Source: Lysobacterales bacterium
GTDB taxonomy: Bacteria > Pseudomonadota > Gammaproteobacteria > Xanthomonadales > SZUA-38
Assembly: GCA_028285525.1 (NCBI GenBank)
Contig: JANQOZ010000037.1
Span: 1-64,000 of the forward strand
DNA length: 64,000 nucleotides
Direction: 5' to 3'
Of this stretch, positions 1 through 9,192 are shown piece by piece. The translations under genes were made by a program, and so were the position numbers. Below the pieces are notes generated by a model. It saw only the letters and a list, made by a program, of their open reading frames with translations. It was not told the DNA's origin and did no database searches. Positions within the stretch are counted from its first letter, which is position 1. Each line of letters begins with the position of its first letter.

Positions 1-2444
1 ACAAAGTCCAGGTCCGCGCGGTTCGGGTTGGCACCCGGCGGAAGCGTTGAAGGGTCACCTGGCGTGGACTCGGTGGGATGGTCCTGGTTGGTCCAACCAT
101 CCAGACGCTCGCCGAAGATTTTCCAGATCAGCAGGCTTCGACGGCTCTGGAACATCCGCACATAGCGGCTGGCGTTCGACTGGCGCCAGCGGGCGTTGCT
201 GATCACCGCCGGGTAACCCCATTCGGCGGCGCTGTCGTCGGCCAGGCGCCGGTAGTCGCCGGGAAGATTGCTGTCCATGCTGAGGTCATTCAGGTTCAGG
301 TTGCCCGCGTTCTGGCTGTCGTTGTGGCACGACACGCAGTGCGCCTGCAGCAGCGGGCGGATGTCGGCATAAAACTCAACGTTGACCAGCGGCTGGGAGA
401 GCTCGGCCAGCCCGGTATCACCCGCGCTGTTCTGGGTGAGCATCGGCGTTTCCCGGCTGAGGTCGTAAACGCGGTAGCCCGGTTGGCTGGCTGCCGTTCC
501 CTCGAACGCCAGCGGCAGCTGGCTGTGGGCGTGGCAGCCGCCGCAGTCGGTGCGAACCTCGCCCGGTCGGACCTGGTGCCAGGTCTGGGTCATGTTGAGC
601 ACCAGCCCGTTGCGGTCGATCGTCTGGAACGTAAACGGGGTATCGGCCGGCATCTTGAACAGCACGCTGGTGTCGGGGTTGCCTTCGCTGTCAGTCACGC
701 CGGCGGCCTTTCGCAGCGGGATCTCCCCCAGAATCCTCAGCCGCTCGTTGGCGTGGGAATGGAAGTCGGTGCCGTCGAGCTCACTGGCGTTGGGGCCGTA
801 GAGTCGGGACGTATTGCCCTCCATGGCCAGCACCCTCACCGCCCAGATGTCTGAATCGTCGTAGAGTCCTGCATCAGCCCCCTGGTAGGTCCAGTTGCTG
901 CTCGCGTCATTCTGGGCGGTGTTGAACGCGTCGAGCCCGTCGAAGGCGTTGTCGCCGCGACCCGGGAAACTCTCACGCTTATAAAAGCTGCTGCTGCCCA
1001 CCAGGCCGTGCGGCGTGCCCTCTGGCAGCAGCAAGTGCTCGCTGCCGTCGTTTGGCAGCCAGGGCAGGGTGGCGGGCTCGCTGACGCCGTGTACCGCTGA
1101 GTAGGGGACAACGGCGCGCGGCCAGGCCTCGTTGAAAGCCGGGTCGTTCTTGATCAGCAGCAGCTCGTCGGGGCTCCAGACCGGTGTTGAGCTGTCGATG
1201 ACGTAAAGCCCGGCGTCGTAGCGGGGCGTCTGGGTTGGCCGGTTCAGATCGTTCGCCGGGCCGGGTGTCCAGACCACCAGCAGGTCGTTGTTGGTTGTGG
1301 CTGACGGATGGGTGAACTTCCCGACGCGGGTGGTGCCGTCGGCACCCAGCGGCGCGGCGTTATCCTCCATGTGCGTCATCGGGGTAATGGCGTGGTAGCC
1401 GTAAGGTGTGAAGCCGATCTGGAACGTTGTCGGGCCAAAGCTGCGGGTCTCGTCTACGGGCGGGTTTTCCGACGGGAACGCGCTGCCGAAAGCAGGCACC
1501 CCGGGCGGCGGTCGCACGGGTAGTCCAAACAGCGCGCCGAAGCCGTTGTTGTTGAGGTTGTAGTAAGCCTCGACCACAATTTGTTCGTTACTGGTCTGGG
1601 TCATGAAGTGATAGGCCTCGGGCGCGCTCAGGCTGCTGACGATCGGCCCCCAGTTTCTGCCGTCCGGGTAGATCGACCAGATGCCCCAGACGCGCCGGTC
1701 TCGAATTCCTTGGGCCTCGTAGCTGGAAAACATCAGCCGGCCGTCGCGCAGGATGGTCGGATGCAGCGCGCTGCCGATGTTCATCGGCGCAATCTGCTCG
1801 ACGTTTTCGCCGTCCACGTCCATCACAAACAGCTGCAGGGTCGGGTTGGTAAAGCCTTTGGTGGGGATCTGACCGTTGCGGTTGGAAGTAAAAGCCAGCC
1901 GGTCGCCCGGCAGCGGCATAGCGCCCAGATTGAGAATCCCATAGCCCAGGCGATTGAACTGATTGGGCGGATTCAGCGGGTTGGATTCATCCCAGTTTCC
2001 CGCTCCGAGGTTGGGCGTAAACTCGCCGAAGGTCAGCCGTTCGATTTCCCGCGTTTGCAGGTGCATCCGGTAGATGTCAGCGCCGTCGTGGGGCAGGTCG
2101 CCGCGCTGGTAGTTGAGCGACTCCTCGCGCAGATCGGGGAACAGGCTGTAGTAAACCCACTGGGCGTCAAAGGAGATGATCGGGTCGGTAACGCCGCAGT
2201 GCTCACAGTCGACAAGCACCTCTTCGCTGCCGTCGGGATGAAGCAGCATGAGGTCGGCGCCCGCATCCAGACGCCCGGGGTGGAACACTTCAGGCCAGAT
2301 CGTGTTGATCAGATCGCCAAACCGCGGCTGGCGAACGTAGATGATGTCGTAATCGCGGGTGTAGGTCTGCTGGGAGCCGGCCTGCGCCGCGCCGCTGCCG
2401 AGAGTCAGCAGCCATAGAGCAACAAGGCACGATCGAAGAATCAT
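1..2444 (-). CDS. HzsA-like periplasmic di-haem protein (partial, C-terminus outside window)
   Basis: The frame is open from an ATG at 2444 to the left edge of the window (at least 814 residues). A signal peptide starts MILRSCLVALWLL and probably ends near AQA/GS. The middle contains WD40-like/PD40 segments such as PTLQLFVMDVDGENVEQIAP and GWSIYPDG-like turns, typical of TolB-type propellers. Two haem c attachment motifs are in frame: CGGCH (codons at 545-531) and CVSCH (338-324), the second preceded by DIRPLLQAH as in many cytochrome c domains. This arrangement (signal peptide, propeller, CxxCH pair) resembles proteins annotated as related to hydrazine synthase subunit alpha. That similarity does not imply hydrazine synthesis, because no HzsB/C is nearby. 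Likely a secreted electron-transfer or oxidase-type protein of unknown substrate. A palindrome lies just upstream of the start. Confidence 0.8.
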   Translation of the reverse strand, partial: MILRSCLVALWLLTLGSGAAQAGSQQTYTRDYDIIYVRQPRFGDLINTIWPEVFHPGRLDAGADLMLLHPDGSEEVLVDCEHCGVTDPIISFDAQWVYYSLFPDLREESLNYQRGDLPHDGADIYRMHLQTREIERLTFGEFTPNLGAGNWDESNPLNPPNQFNRLGYGILNLGAMPLPGDRLAFTSNRNGQIPTKGFTNPTLQLFVMDVDGENVEQIAPMNIGSALHPTILRDGRLMFSSYEAQGIRDRRVWGIWSIYPDGRNWGPIVSSLSAPEAYHFMTQTSNEQIVVEAYYNLNNNGFGALFGLPVRPPPGVPAFGSAFPSENPPVDETRSFGPTTFQIGFTPYGYHAITPMTHMEDNAAPLGADGTTRVGKFTHPSATTNNDLLVVWTPGPANDLNRPTQTPRYDAGLYVIDSSTPVWSPDELLLIKNDPAFNEAWPRAVVPYSAVHGVSEPATLPWLPNDGSEHLLLPEGTPHGLVGSSSFYKRESFPGRGDNAFDGLDAFNTAQNDASSNWTYQGADAGLYDDSDIWAVRVLAMEGNTSRLYGPNASELDGTDFHSHANERLRILGEIPLRKAAGVTDSEGNPDTSVLFKMPADTPFTFQTIDRNGLVLNMTQTWHQVRPGEVRTDCGGCHAHSQLPLAFEGTAASQPGYRVYDLSRETPMLTQNSAGDTGLAELSQPLVNVEFYADIRPLLQAHCVSCHNDSQNAGNLNLNDLSMDSNLPGDYRRLADDSAAEWGYPAVISNARWRQSNASRYVRMFQSRRSLLIWKIFGERLDGWTNQDHPTESTPGDPSTLPPGANPNRADLDF

Positions 2445-2475
2445 GCTTCAGTATAGGAACGCGAACCCCGCAAAT

Positions 2476-2491
2476 GGTGACGCGCGTCACA
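2476..2491. promoter_or_regulatory. CRP/Clp-like palindromic operator
   Basis: The site reads GGTGACGCGCGTCACA on the plus strand, and its 14-bp core is a perfect palindrome. On the minus strand it reads TGTGA-N6-TCACC, matching the CRP consensus TGTGA-N6-TCACA at nine of ten positions. It lies 32-47 bases upstream of the start codon of the HzsA-like gene. A TATACT hexamer lies between the site and that ATG. Binding by a CRP/FNR-family regulator is inferred from sequence only. Confidence 0.4.
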
Positions 2492-2536
2492 AGCTGGGTC
2501 GGCAGGCCAGGCTCGGCTGCAGCGCCGAGCCGTTGA

Positions 2537-5500
2537 TCAGGGGTCGGTGGCCAGCCCGCCCCGGTCGCCGAATACCTTGGCTTTCACCCGCCCGGCCAGT
2601 TCGCTGACGTCCAGGCCGATCGCATAGATAGCCGGTACGAGCAGCAGGGTCACAAAAAACGCGACGAACACGCCTGAGGCGAGCGCCAGCACGATGGGCT
2701 GCAGGAACTTCGCCTGGATGGACCGTTCGAGCATCATCGGGATCAAGCCGATAATGGTGGTCACCGTGGTCAGCAGGATTGGGCGGAACCGCGCCACGCC
2801 GGCCTCAACGATGGCGTCGCGCCGAGCCATGCCCTGGTCGCGAAGCCGGTTGCAGTGGTCCATGAGTACAAGGTTGTCGTTCACCACCACACCGGCCGCG
2901 GCCGCGACGCCAAAGTAGCTGAAAATCGCCATGGTCATGTCCAGCATGAAGTGACCCATGATCGCGCCGACAAAAGCAAAGGGCATGGCGACCAGAATCA
3001 GCGCGGGCTGCCAGTAGCTGCGGAACGCCACCGCCAGGATTGCATACATGCCAAACAGGGCGATGGTGTACAGGCCGAGCAGCTCGCGCACGAAACGCTG
3101 TTCACCTTCAGCCTGTCCAACCGAGCCGCGGATGATCCCCGGGAATCGCTTTTCCCAGGCGGGGAAGAAATTCTCGTCCAGGTCATCCATGATCTCCTGG
3201 CGCACGTCGTCTTTGAGGTCAGCACTGACGCGCGCGGCTCGGTTGCCGTTCCAGCGCTGGATGCGCTTGATGCCGGGCGCATACTCCAGGTTGGCGACCG
3301 ACAGCAGAGGCACCTCGCGGCCGTCGGCGGTTCGCACCCGGAAGTCTTTCAGGCTCTCGATCGAACGCCGCGACTCGATGGGATAGTGCACCATCACCTT
3401 CACGTCCTGACCGTTGCGCGGCAAACGCTGCACCTCTTCTCCGTAATATGCCTGGCGCACCTGACGGTTGACCTCCGCCAGCGTCAGGCCCAGTTTGGTG
3501 GTGCCGGGCTTGAGGGATATGCGGATTTCCTCGGAGGCACCCTCAAGGTTATTGCGCACGTCGTAGAGCGACTCGTAGGTTCTGAGCTGGTCTTCCAGCT
3601 CGGCCGTAGCGGCTCGGAGCACCTCGAGTTCAGGATGGCGGATGGAGAGCTCGAAGCCCGGGCCGCCACTGTTCTTGGAGTACTCGACCGACACCTCTTT
3701 GGCGTCGGGCACCTCACCCATCAGCTCGCGAAGACGGATTGCCGCATCCTTGGCGCTCATGTCGCGGACCTCCGGAGGCGCGAGCTTGACGATGGCGATG
3801 ACGCTGTCGCGCCGTGAGCGCGTATACCAGTTTTCGATGAGCTTGCCGGTCCCGTCGGTCCGCTGGTTGACCTCTTCCTCAAGGTCCTTTTCCGCCCGCT
3901 GCATCTGGCCGAGTATCTCCAGCGCGCGGCTGTAGGGTGCGCCTTCCGGGAGGACGACGTTGACGATAATTTCGTCCGACTCAATTTCCGGCATCAGGCT
4001 CTTTTTCACCCAGCCGGCGCCGAATGCACCGAAGCCGATGATGACCACCGCCACAAAAATGCTGGCGGTGAGGTACCGATTACGGGTACACCAGTAGCCG
4101 ATACGGCGGTAGTGATTGCCGGCAAAGTGGATGATGCTGTCGGCGACCCTTTTCTGGATTCGCCCGAAGCGTCCCAGCACCTGGCGTGGTCGCAGCTTCG
4201 ACAGGTGAGCCGGCAGGATGAAGAGCGATTCGATGAGGGAAAACGCCAGCGCCAGGATCACAACCCAGGTGATGTGGCGGGTGAACTCACTCGTAGAGTC
4301 GCTGAGGAAAAGCCAGGGCAGAAACGCCAGCACCGTCGTCAGCACCCCGAAGATCACCGGCTTGGCGACCAGCGAAGTTCCGGTGGCGGCAGCTTTGACC
4401 GGCTGGTCGATGTTGTGGGACTGCGTGTGGATGCTCTCGCCGACGATGATGGCGTCATCCACCACGATCCCCAGGACCAACAGGAAGGCAAACGTCGACA
4501 GCATGTTCAGCGATACGTCCACCGAGGGCAGAAAGACAAACGTGCCGGCATAAGCTGTGGCGATGCCCACGGCGACCCAGAAGGCCACGATGGGCCTCAG
4601 CGTAAACAGCAGCACGAGCATCACCAGCAGCAGGCCCTGGCCAGCTGCGCTCCCAATCGTTTTCATCCGGCCTTTGAAATCGACCGCGTTGTCGGTCCAC
4701 AGCGTCAGCCTGGCCTCCGGCGGCAGCGTCTCGCGGCGCTCGTCCAGCCAGGTCCGAATGCTGTCAGATGCCTTGACGATGTCCATTGTCTCGGTAGTCA
4801 TCACCTGTAGCAGCACCGCCGGCTCGCCGTTCAGCGTGGCCAGGATTTCGTTGTCTTCGAAACCGTCGACCACCGTGGCTACGTCGCCGACCCGAATCGT
4901 TCCGCCCTGCGCATTCTGGCGGACGATGATGCCGGCAAAATCGCTTTGGGTATCAGCCTGGCTGCGGACCTTGAGCTGGTAGGTGCCCACCTCGGTGCGC
5001 ACGGCACCAGAGGACTGGTTCAGCGAGTTGGCGCGGATGGCGTCAGCGACGTCGGCGAAGGTCAGGCCGTAACGGCGCAGCGCCGACTCGCTGACCTGAA
5101 TCGATACCTCTTCACGGCGCGTCCCAAAGAGTTCCACCACCGTGATGGCGGGCAGGGCGGCCACCTCACGGCGAAGCTGCTCGGCGAGGCGCTTGAGGTC
5201 GCGCTCGCCGAGATTACCATGCACCGCAACCCGGATAAATTCGTCTCGGTTGAACCACTGCTGCACGCGGGGCGGTTCGACGTCGCGCGGAAACGATGAA
5301 ATGCTGTCGACGCGGATTTTCACGTCGTTCATGAAGCGCGCAAAGTCCACCTGCTGTTCAGCCAGGATGTAGACCTCGCCGCTGCCCTCACCGGAGCTCG
5401 AGCGCACCCACTCGATGTTGTCCAGATCACGCACCGCTTCCTCGATGCGGCTGACGATCTGCTCCTCGACTTCCTGCGGCGCTGCGCCAGGCCAGGCGAC

Positions 5501-5647
5501 TTGAATCTGAAGGCCCGGGAACCGCACCTGCGGCTCCATTTCCCGTTCAAGCTGGCCAAAGCCGATGATGCCGGCGACAAAGATGCCGACCATCATCAAA
5601 TTGGCGGCGACCGGATTACTGGCCCACCAGGAAATCAGCCTCTTCAT
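2537..5647 (-). CDS. RND efflux transporter permease
   Basis: This is an inner-membrane proton-driven RND pump of 1036 residues, the usual length for the AcrB/MexB/CzcA superfamily. The first transmembrane helix follows MKRLISWWASNPVAANLMMVG. A long periplasmic loop follows, then a TM2-TM6 block near residues 340-480 containing the TM4 signature VVDDAIIVGESI. A second periplasmic loop follows, and a C-terminal TM block near 870-1015 with VAAAAGVVVNDNLVLMDH. It sits 15 bases downstream of its adaptor gene, so the two are one operon. No outer-membrane factor is adjacent; the NodT-type protein at 10983-12371 could serve it. The substrate is not predictable. The TM4 aspartate pair argues for a drug or hydrophobe exporter. 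Confidence 0.93.
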   Translation of the reverse strand: MKRLISWWASNPVAANLMMVGIFVAGIIGFGQLEREMEPQVRFPGLQIQVAWPGAAPQEVEEQIVSRIEEAVRDLDNIEWVRSSSGEGSGEVYILAEQQVDFARFMNDVKIRVDSISSFPRDVEPPRVQQWFNRDEFIRVAVHGNLGERDLKRLAEQLRREVAALPAITVVELFGTRREEVSIQVSESALRRYGLTFADVADAIRANSLNQSSGAVRTEVGTYQLKVRSQADTQSDFAGIIVRQNAQGGTIRVGDVATVVDGFEDNEILATLNGEPAVLLQVMTTETMDIVKASDSIRTWLDERRETLPPEARLTLWTDNAVDFKGRMKTIGSAAGQGLLLVMLVLLFTLRPIVAFWVAVGIATAYAGTFVFLPSVDVSLNMLSTFAFLLVLGIVVDDAIIVGESIHTQSHNIDQPVKAAATGTSLVAKPVIFGVLTTVLAFLPWLFLSDSTSEFTRHITWVVILALAFSLIESLFILPAHLSKLRPRQVLGRFGRIQKRVADSIIHFAGNHYRRIGYWCTRNRYLTASIFVAVVIIGFGAFGAGWVKKSLMPEIESDEIIVNVVLPEGAPYSRALEILGQMQRAEKDLEEEVNQRTDGTGKLIENWYTRSRRDSVIAIVKLAPPEVRDMSAKDAAIRLRELMGEVPDAKEVSVEYSKNSGGPGFELSIRHPELEVLRAATAELEDQLRTYESLYDVRNNLEGASEEIRISLKPGTTKLGLTLAEVNRQVRQAYYGEEVQRLPRNGQDVKVMVHYPIESRRSIESLKDFRVRTADGREVPLLSVANLEYAPGIKRIQRWNGNRAARVSADLKDDVRQEIMDDLDENFFPAWEKRFPGIIRGSVGQAEGEQRFVRELLGLYTIALFGMYAILAVAFRSYWQPALILVAMPFAFVGAIMGHFMLDMTMAIFSYFGVAAAAGVVVNDNLVLMDHCNRLRDQGMARRDAIVEAGVARFRPILLTTVTTIIGLIPMMLERSIQAKFLQPIVLALASGVFVAFFVTLLLVPAIYAIGLDVSELAGRVKAKVFGDRGGLATDP

Positions 5648-5662
5648 GATTGCCGTACCGGG

Positions 5663-6826
5663 TTAGTTAAGGGCGAGTTCGGTGATCGGCTGCACCAGCA
5701 TGCCGTCCACCGCGGAAGCGATTGTGGAGGTGACAACCCGTTCTCCGGGCTGCACGCCGCTGCTGATCAGCACCTGCTCATCGTTGCTCGACAAAACGTC
5801 TACGGTGCGAATCTCAAGGCGATCTTCGCTGTTCACCACGTAAACCTTGTCGGCGTTGCGCAGCGCGCTGCGCGGCACAACCCGGGCCGTGGTGCTGTCG
5901 TTGCGCTGGATGTTGGCGGACACAAACATGCCGACAGCCAGCGGAACCGCGGCTTCGGAACCGTAGGGGTCGGTGACCTCCACCACGGCGTTGATCAGCC
6001 GGGTCTCTCGGTCAACCGCCGCGTGCACCCGGGCGATATGACCCTGCCAGTGCACCAGCTTGCCTCCAACCTCCGCGGCAAGATCGACGTTGGGGCCGGT
6101 CGCCGAGCCCGCGACAAATCCCATCGGCAGACCGAGCTCATCGAGCTGCGCGTCGGTGAGCGGCAGCGTCACTTCGACGACATCCGTGGCAAAGATCCGT
6201 CCCAGAGAGGATGCCGCCCCGACAAATCCGCCAACACCGGCGGTTCGCTGCATCACGCGACCGTCGAACGGCGCCACGATGCGGGTACGCTGCAGGTTGA
6301 GCTTGGCTTCAGCGAGATCAGCGTTGGCGGAGCGGAGCTTGGCCTCCGCTTCCAACACCTGCGGCTTGTTTACCTGGAGCGGGCTCGGTTCGTGCGTTCG
6401 GCCGGTTGATTCCCACTGACGCCGCTTGATCTCCGCGGTCGCTTTCTGGGTCATGACCGCCACGTCAGCCTCCGCGACGCGAGCCTCAGCCCGGGTCACG
6501 GCGAGCTCATAGTCCTGATCGTCGAGGAGCACCAGCAGTTCGCCTTTCTTAAAAGAGGCGCCGTCAGCAAACTGGTCAGAGATGGCCGCGATGTTGCCTG
6601 AGACGCGAGGGGTCAGCTCGATCTCAGTCCGGGCGCGGACCTCGCCCTGGCTCTGCACCGAAAGCGTCACGGTTTCCTCCCTGACCTGGTCGACAAACAG
6701 CGATACCAGCCGTTGAACGTCTTCCTTTTTCTCGGGTTCGGGTTTGGCGGCGACCATGACCTGAACGCCGGCCAGTGCCACGATCAGCACCAGGAGGGGT
6801 GCGGAAATTTTGATGAGCTTCTTCAT
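5663..6826 (-). CDS. RND efflux periplasmic adaptor subunit (membrane fusion protein)
   Basis: This is the HlyD/AcrA-type adaptor that links the RND pump to an outer-membrane channel. I chose the ATG at 6826 (387 aa) because it begins an N-terminal membrane anchor, MKKLIKISAPLLVLIVALAG. The frame stays open upstream but encodes only basic, unstructured residues. The order is signal anchor (1-28), a biotinyl-lipoyl half-motif around VRARTEIELTPRVSGNIAAI, an alpha-hairpin rich in AEA repeats, and a second lipoyl half with TRIVAPFDGRVMQR. A beta-barrel and membrane-proximal domain ends the protein. The first gene of a two-gene operon with the permease at 2537-5647. Confidence 0.92.
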   Translation of the reverse strand: MKKLIKISAPLLVLIVALAGVQVMVAAKPEPEKKEDVQRLVSLFVDQVREETVTLSVQSQGEVRARTEIELTPRVSGNIAAISDQFADGASFKKGELLVLLDDQDYELAVTRAEARVAEADVAVMTQKATAEIKRRQWESTGRTHEPSPLQVNKPQVLEAEAKLRSANADLAEAKLNLQRTRIVAPFDGRVMQRTAGVGGFVGAASSLGRIFATDVVEVTLPLTDAQLDELGLPMGFVAGSATGPNVDLAAEVGGKLVHWQGHIARVHAAVDRETRLINAVVEVTDPYGSEAAVPLAVGMFVSANIQRNDSTTARVVPRSALRNADKVYVVNSEDRLEIRTVDVLSSNDEQVLISSGVQPGERVVTSTIASAVDGMLVQPITELALN

Positions 6827-7081
6827 GCGCTTACTCTCGGACGTCCTCGCCAGTTGCCAGCCCTTTCTTAAGTGGGTAAACGCTCGGCGACGCGTTTTGT
6901 TACAGCGGCGAAGTGACGTCGCGCAGCCGGCGGTACTCAATCGCGCGTATCCCATCATATGCGGCTGTCCAGGACATGGGCCATGAGTCAGCGGCGAAGC
7001 CCTGCCGGAAGTCACGCTGGTTTTGGAGCCGGGATTTCTGTGAGCAGGGCCGCCAGCCGCTGCGGACCCGTGGGGGCGGGG

Positions 7082-7807
7082 TTACCGGTTGGGCGTTATT
7101 GCAGAATCCAGCGCGAGCATTCGCCGGATCGATTCTTCAATCTGACCGCCGCAGTAGGTGACGCCGTAGTCATTCTCCTGGTCCGCGACAAACGCCGCGA
7201 GCGACGCCTTGGCGCCAATGCGTTTGCAGTGAGCGTGGACGCCGGGCGCGTGCTGGAGCAGGACTGGCTCCAGTTCGGGCAGACAGCGAATCATGTTGCC
7301 GAACAGGGCATACACAGCGATGTCTGAATACGAAACATGCTCGGCTCCGACATGTCCGCGGCGCAGCATTTCCTCGAACACCTGCATCCAGCGCGGAAGA
7401 CGCTCAGATCGGAACGCGATCCAATCGTCGCGCTCCCACATCATCGACCCGTTGTAGCGGCAGATTTCCATCAGCACGTCGTTGCAGTCCATCAGGATTT
7501 TCATGGCCGTCGCCTGGGCGAATGGGCCATCAGGCAGCAGGTTCAGATCGGGGGATACATACAGCACGATGGCTGGCATCTGACTAAGGGATTGCCCAGT
7601 TTCTCGGTCCAGGAGCGTGGGCGGCCCCACAAAGGGAATCGCTTGTCGCCTCGTGGGGAGTTCCTGGGCGTCGCTGATTTCCTCGTAGTCGTCACGTTCG
7701 TCAAGCGGCTCGTTGCGATAGGCAAACAGGTAGCTGACAAAGCAGCCGCGGAAGGGTATGGGCCAGTAGGTGAGTTCATACCGGGTTTTGGCGGGTGTTG
7801 AAGGCAT
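7082..7807 (-). CDS. Glutathione S-transferase family protein
   Basis: A protein of 241 residues with a thioredoxin-fold N-terminal domain. It starts at YELTYWPIPFRGCFVSYLFA and contains QMPAIVLYVSPDLNLLPDG, corresponding to the glutathione-binding P-A-I and following segment. An all-helical C-terminal domain includes YSDIAVYALFGNMIRCLPELEP, with the N-capping box and hydrophobic staple region of GSTs. The class is not clear: the usual SNA/SRA after the cis-proline region is degenerate. It is divergently transcribed from the LPOR gene at 8066 across 258 bases. A role in detoxification or redox protection is inferred from the family. Confidence 0.8.
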   Translation of the reverse strand: MPSTPAKTRYELTYWPIPFRGCFVSYLFAYRNEPLDERDDYEEISDAQELPTRRQAIPFVGPPTLLDRETGQSLSQMPAIVLYVSPDLNLLPDGPFAQATAMKILMDCNDVLMEICRYNGSMMWERDDWIAFRSERLPRWMQVFEEMLRRGHVGAEHVSYSDIAVYALFGNMIRCLPELEPVLLQHAPGVHAHCKRIGAKASLAAFVADQENDYGVTYCGGQIEESIRRMLALDSAITPNR

Positions 7808-7995
7808 CGTTCGAAATCCGTGAGCTGGCGGCCATTGCGCGGAAGGGTCCTCTCGGTTCGGTCAGGAATCAAGTGCTGCCCTGGGCGCAGCAGACGGGGA
7901 ACCCCTGATTTTTCCTGATTAATGGTGAAAGCATAAACGTGCTGCGCAGGTTTCAATTCGTCGCTAGTCTACTTTTGCTCAGCGCTGTTTTGCCG

Positions 7996-8012
7996 GTCCA
8001 GTCCTTCTGGAC
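7996..8012. promoter_or_regulatory. Perfect inverted repeat upstream of LPOR
   Basis: GTCCAG-TCCTT-CTGGAC forms 6-bp perfect arms about 55 bases upstream of the LPOR start codon, inside the GST-LPOR divergent region. It could be an operator or a 5' leader hairpin. I looked for the PpsR/CrtJ consensus TGT-N12-ACA in this spacer and did not see one. Confidence 0.25.
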
Positions 8013-8065
8013 ACGCGCGCAACTGCAGAAGGCGATTTCAACAGGGCACCAGAAGGAGAGAATCG

Positions 8066-9064
8066 ATGGTAAAGCAGCCCACGGCGGTGGTCACCGGCGC
8101 TTCCTCTGGCGTTGGGCTTTATGCCACCAAAGCTTTGACGGATCGCGGCTGGCATGTGGTCATGGCCTGCCGAAGTACACCTAAAGCGCATCGCGCTGCG
8201 GCGGCCTTGTCGATCGATCCTGCGCAGCTGACCATTTTGCCGATCGACCTGGGCGATATGGACAACGTTCGGATTTTTGTCCGCAATTTCCTCGCCACCG
8301 GCCGAGGCCTCCAGGCGCTCGTTTGCAACGCCGCGGTCTACCTGCCCCGGCTCAAGGCTCCGCAACGATCCCCCCAGGGATTTGAAATCAGCGTCGCCAC
8401 TAACCACCTGGGGCACCTCTTGCTGTCGCTGCTTATGCTGCCGCGGCTTGCCGAGTCAGCAGAACCGGCGGGAAGACTGGTGACGCTCGGCACGGTCACA
8501 GCAAACTCTCGGGAGTTCGGCGGTCTGATCCCGATTCCTGCGCCGGCGAACCTCGGTACGCTCTCCGGACTCTCCTCCGGCTTTCAGCCGCCGGTCTCCA
8601 TGATTGACAGTGGTCCGTTCAAGCCAGGCAAAGCCTACAAGGACAGCAAGCTCTGCAACATGATCATCAGTCGAGAAATGCACCGTCGCTTTCATGAGGA
8701 TACGGGCGTTGTTTTCAGCACGCTCTACCCAGGCTGCGTCGCGGATACGGCACTGTTTCGCCATACGCCGCTGCTTTTCCGCAAGGCATTTCCCTGGTTC
8801 CAGAAAAACATCACGCGGGGTTATGTCACCCAGGCTCTATCCGGTGAACGCGTCGCTGACGTTGTAACGGAAGACGACTTTGCGGCCTCTGGCGTGCACT
8901 GGAGCTGGGGTAATCGCCAGAAGCCGGGTCGCCAAGCATTTTCGCAACCGCTTTCTGACCGGGCGACTAACCACGATGTTGGAAACCGTTTGTGGGATCT
9001 GAGTCTGGCGCTGCTGGGCCAAGAGGCGCCCGAGTTCCAGCACAGCACTGGAAATGCCGACTGA
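8066..9064 (+). CDS. por: Light-dependent protochlorophyllide reductase (LPOR)
   Basis: LPOR reduces the C17-C18 double bond of protochlorophyllide to chlorophyllide using NADPH and light. It is a short-chain dehydrogenase of 332 residues here. The Rossmann motif is TGASSGVG (10-17) and NADPH-binding NAAVY lies at 88-92. The catalytic pair is Y191 and K195 in YKDSKLCNM. The three cysteines typical of cyanobacterial LPOR are present: C87 (VCNAAVY), C197 (directly after the SDR lysine region) and C224 (YPGCVA). Further family features are [10 protein letters not shown] (111-120), the LPOR-specific insertion around [13 protein letters not shown], and the C-terminal HWSWGNRQ segment matching the family's YWSW region. 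The start has a strong Shine-Dalgarno (AAGGAGAG at about 8051). Ordinary SDRs lack the YKDSK-x-C plus YPGC combination, so the call is firm. Known proteobacterial LPORs occur in aerobic anoxygenic phototrophs and are thought to derive from cyanobacteria. Confidence 0.92.
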   Translation: MVKQPTAVVTGASSGVGLYATKALTDRGWHVVMACRSTPKAHRAAAALSIDPAQLTILPIDLGDMDNVRIFVRNFLATGRGLQALVCNAAVYLPRLKAPQRSPQGFEISVATNHLGHLLLSLLMLPRLAESAEPAGRLVTLGTVTANSREFGGLIPIPAPANLGTLSGLSSGFQPPVSMIDSGPFKPGKAYKDSKLCNMIISREMHRRFHEDTGVVFSTLYPGCVADTALFRHTPLLFRKAFPWFQKNITRGYVTQALSGERVADVVTEDDFAASGVHWSWGNRQKPGRQAFSQPLSDRATNHDVGNRLWDLSLALLGQEAPEFQHSTGNAD

Positions 9065-9192
9065 AGGGCCGGTTCACGTTTCTCCAGGCTGACCAGAGGC
9101 TAAACGCGGCGATCTTCGTCTCAAGTTTTCCCATAACCGGTCGATCACACCGGTGTCGCTCTTAGGGCGCGCGCTAGCGCTACCGGGTCAGG

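Noticed and set aside
78..854. Plus-strand open frame of 258 codons
   Set aside because: It is the mirror frame of the HzsA-like gene, whose minus-strand frame is continuous and contains a signal peptide and haem motifs. The plus-strand translation is low-complexity with no family features.
1..2444. True hydrazine synthase or anammox chemistry
   Set aside because: Only one HzsA-like gene is present, with no HzsB/C or hydrazine dehydrogenase in the window. An aerobic genome with efflux, bkd and LPOR genes does not fit anammox.
7939..8184. Plus-strand GTG frame with a signal-peptide-like start ([14 protein letters not shown])
   Set aside because: It runs 119 bases into the LPOR gene in another frame, lacks a Shine-Dalgarno, and the sequence after the hydrophobic start has no recognisable structure. 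LPOR has the convincing start.
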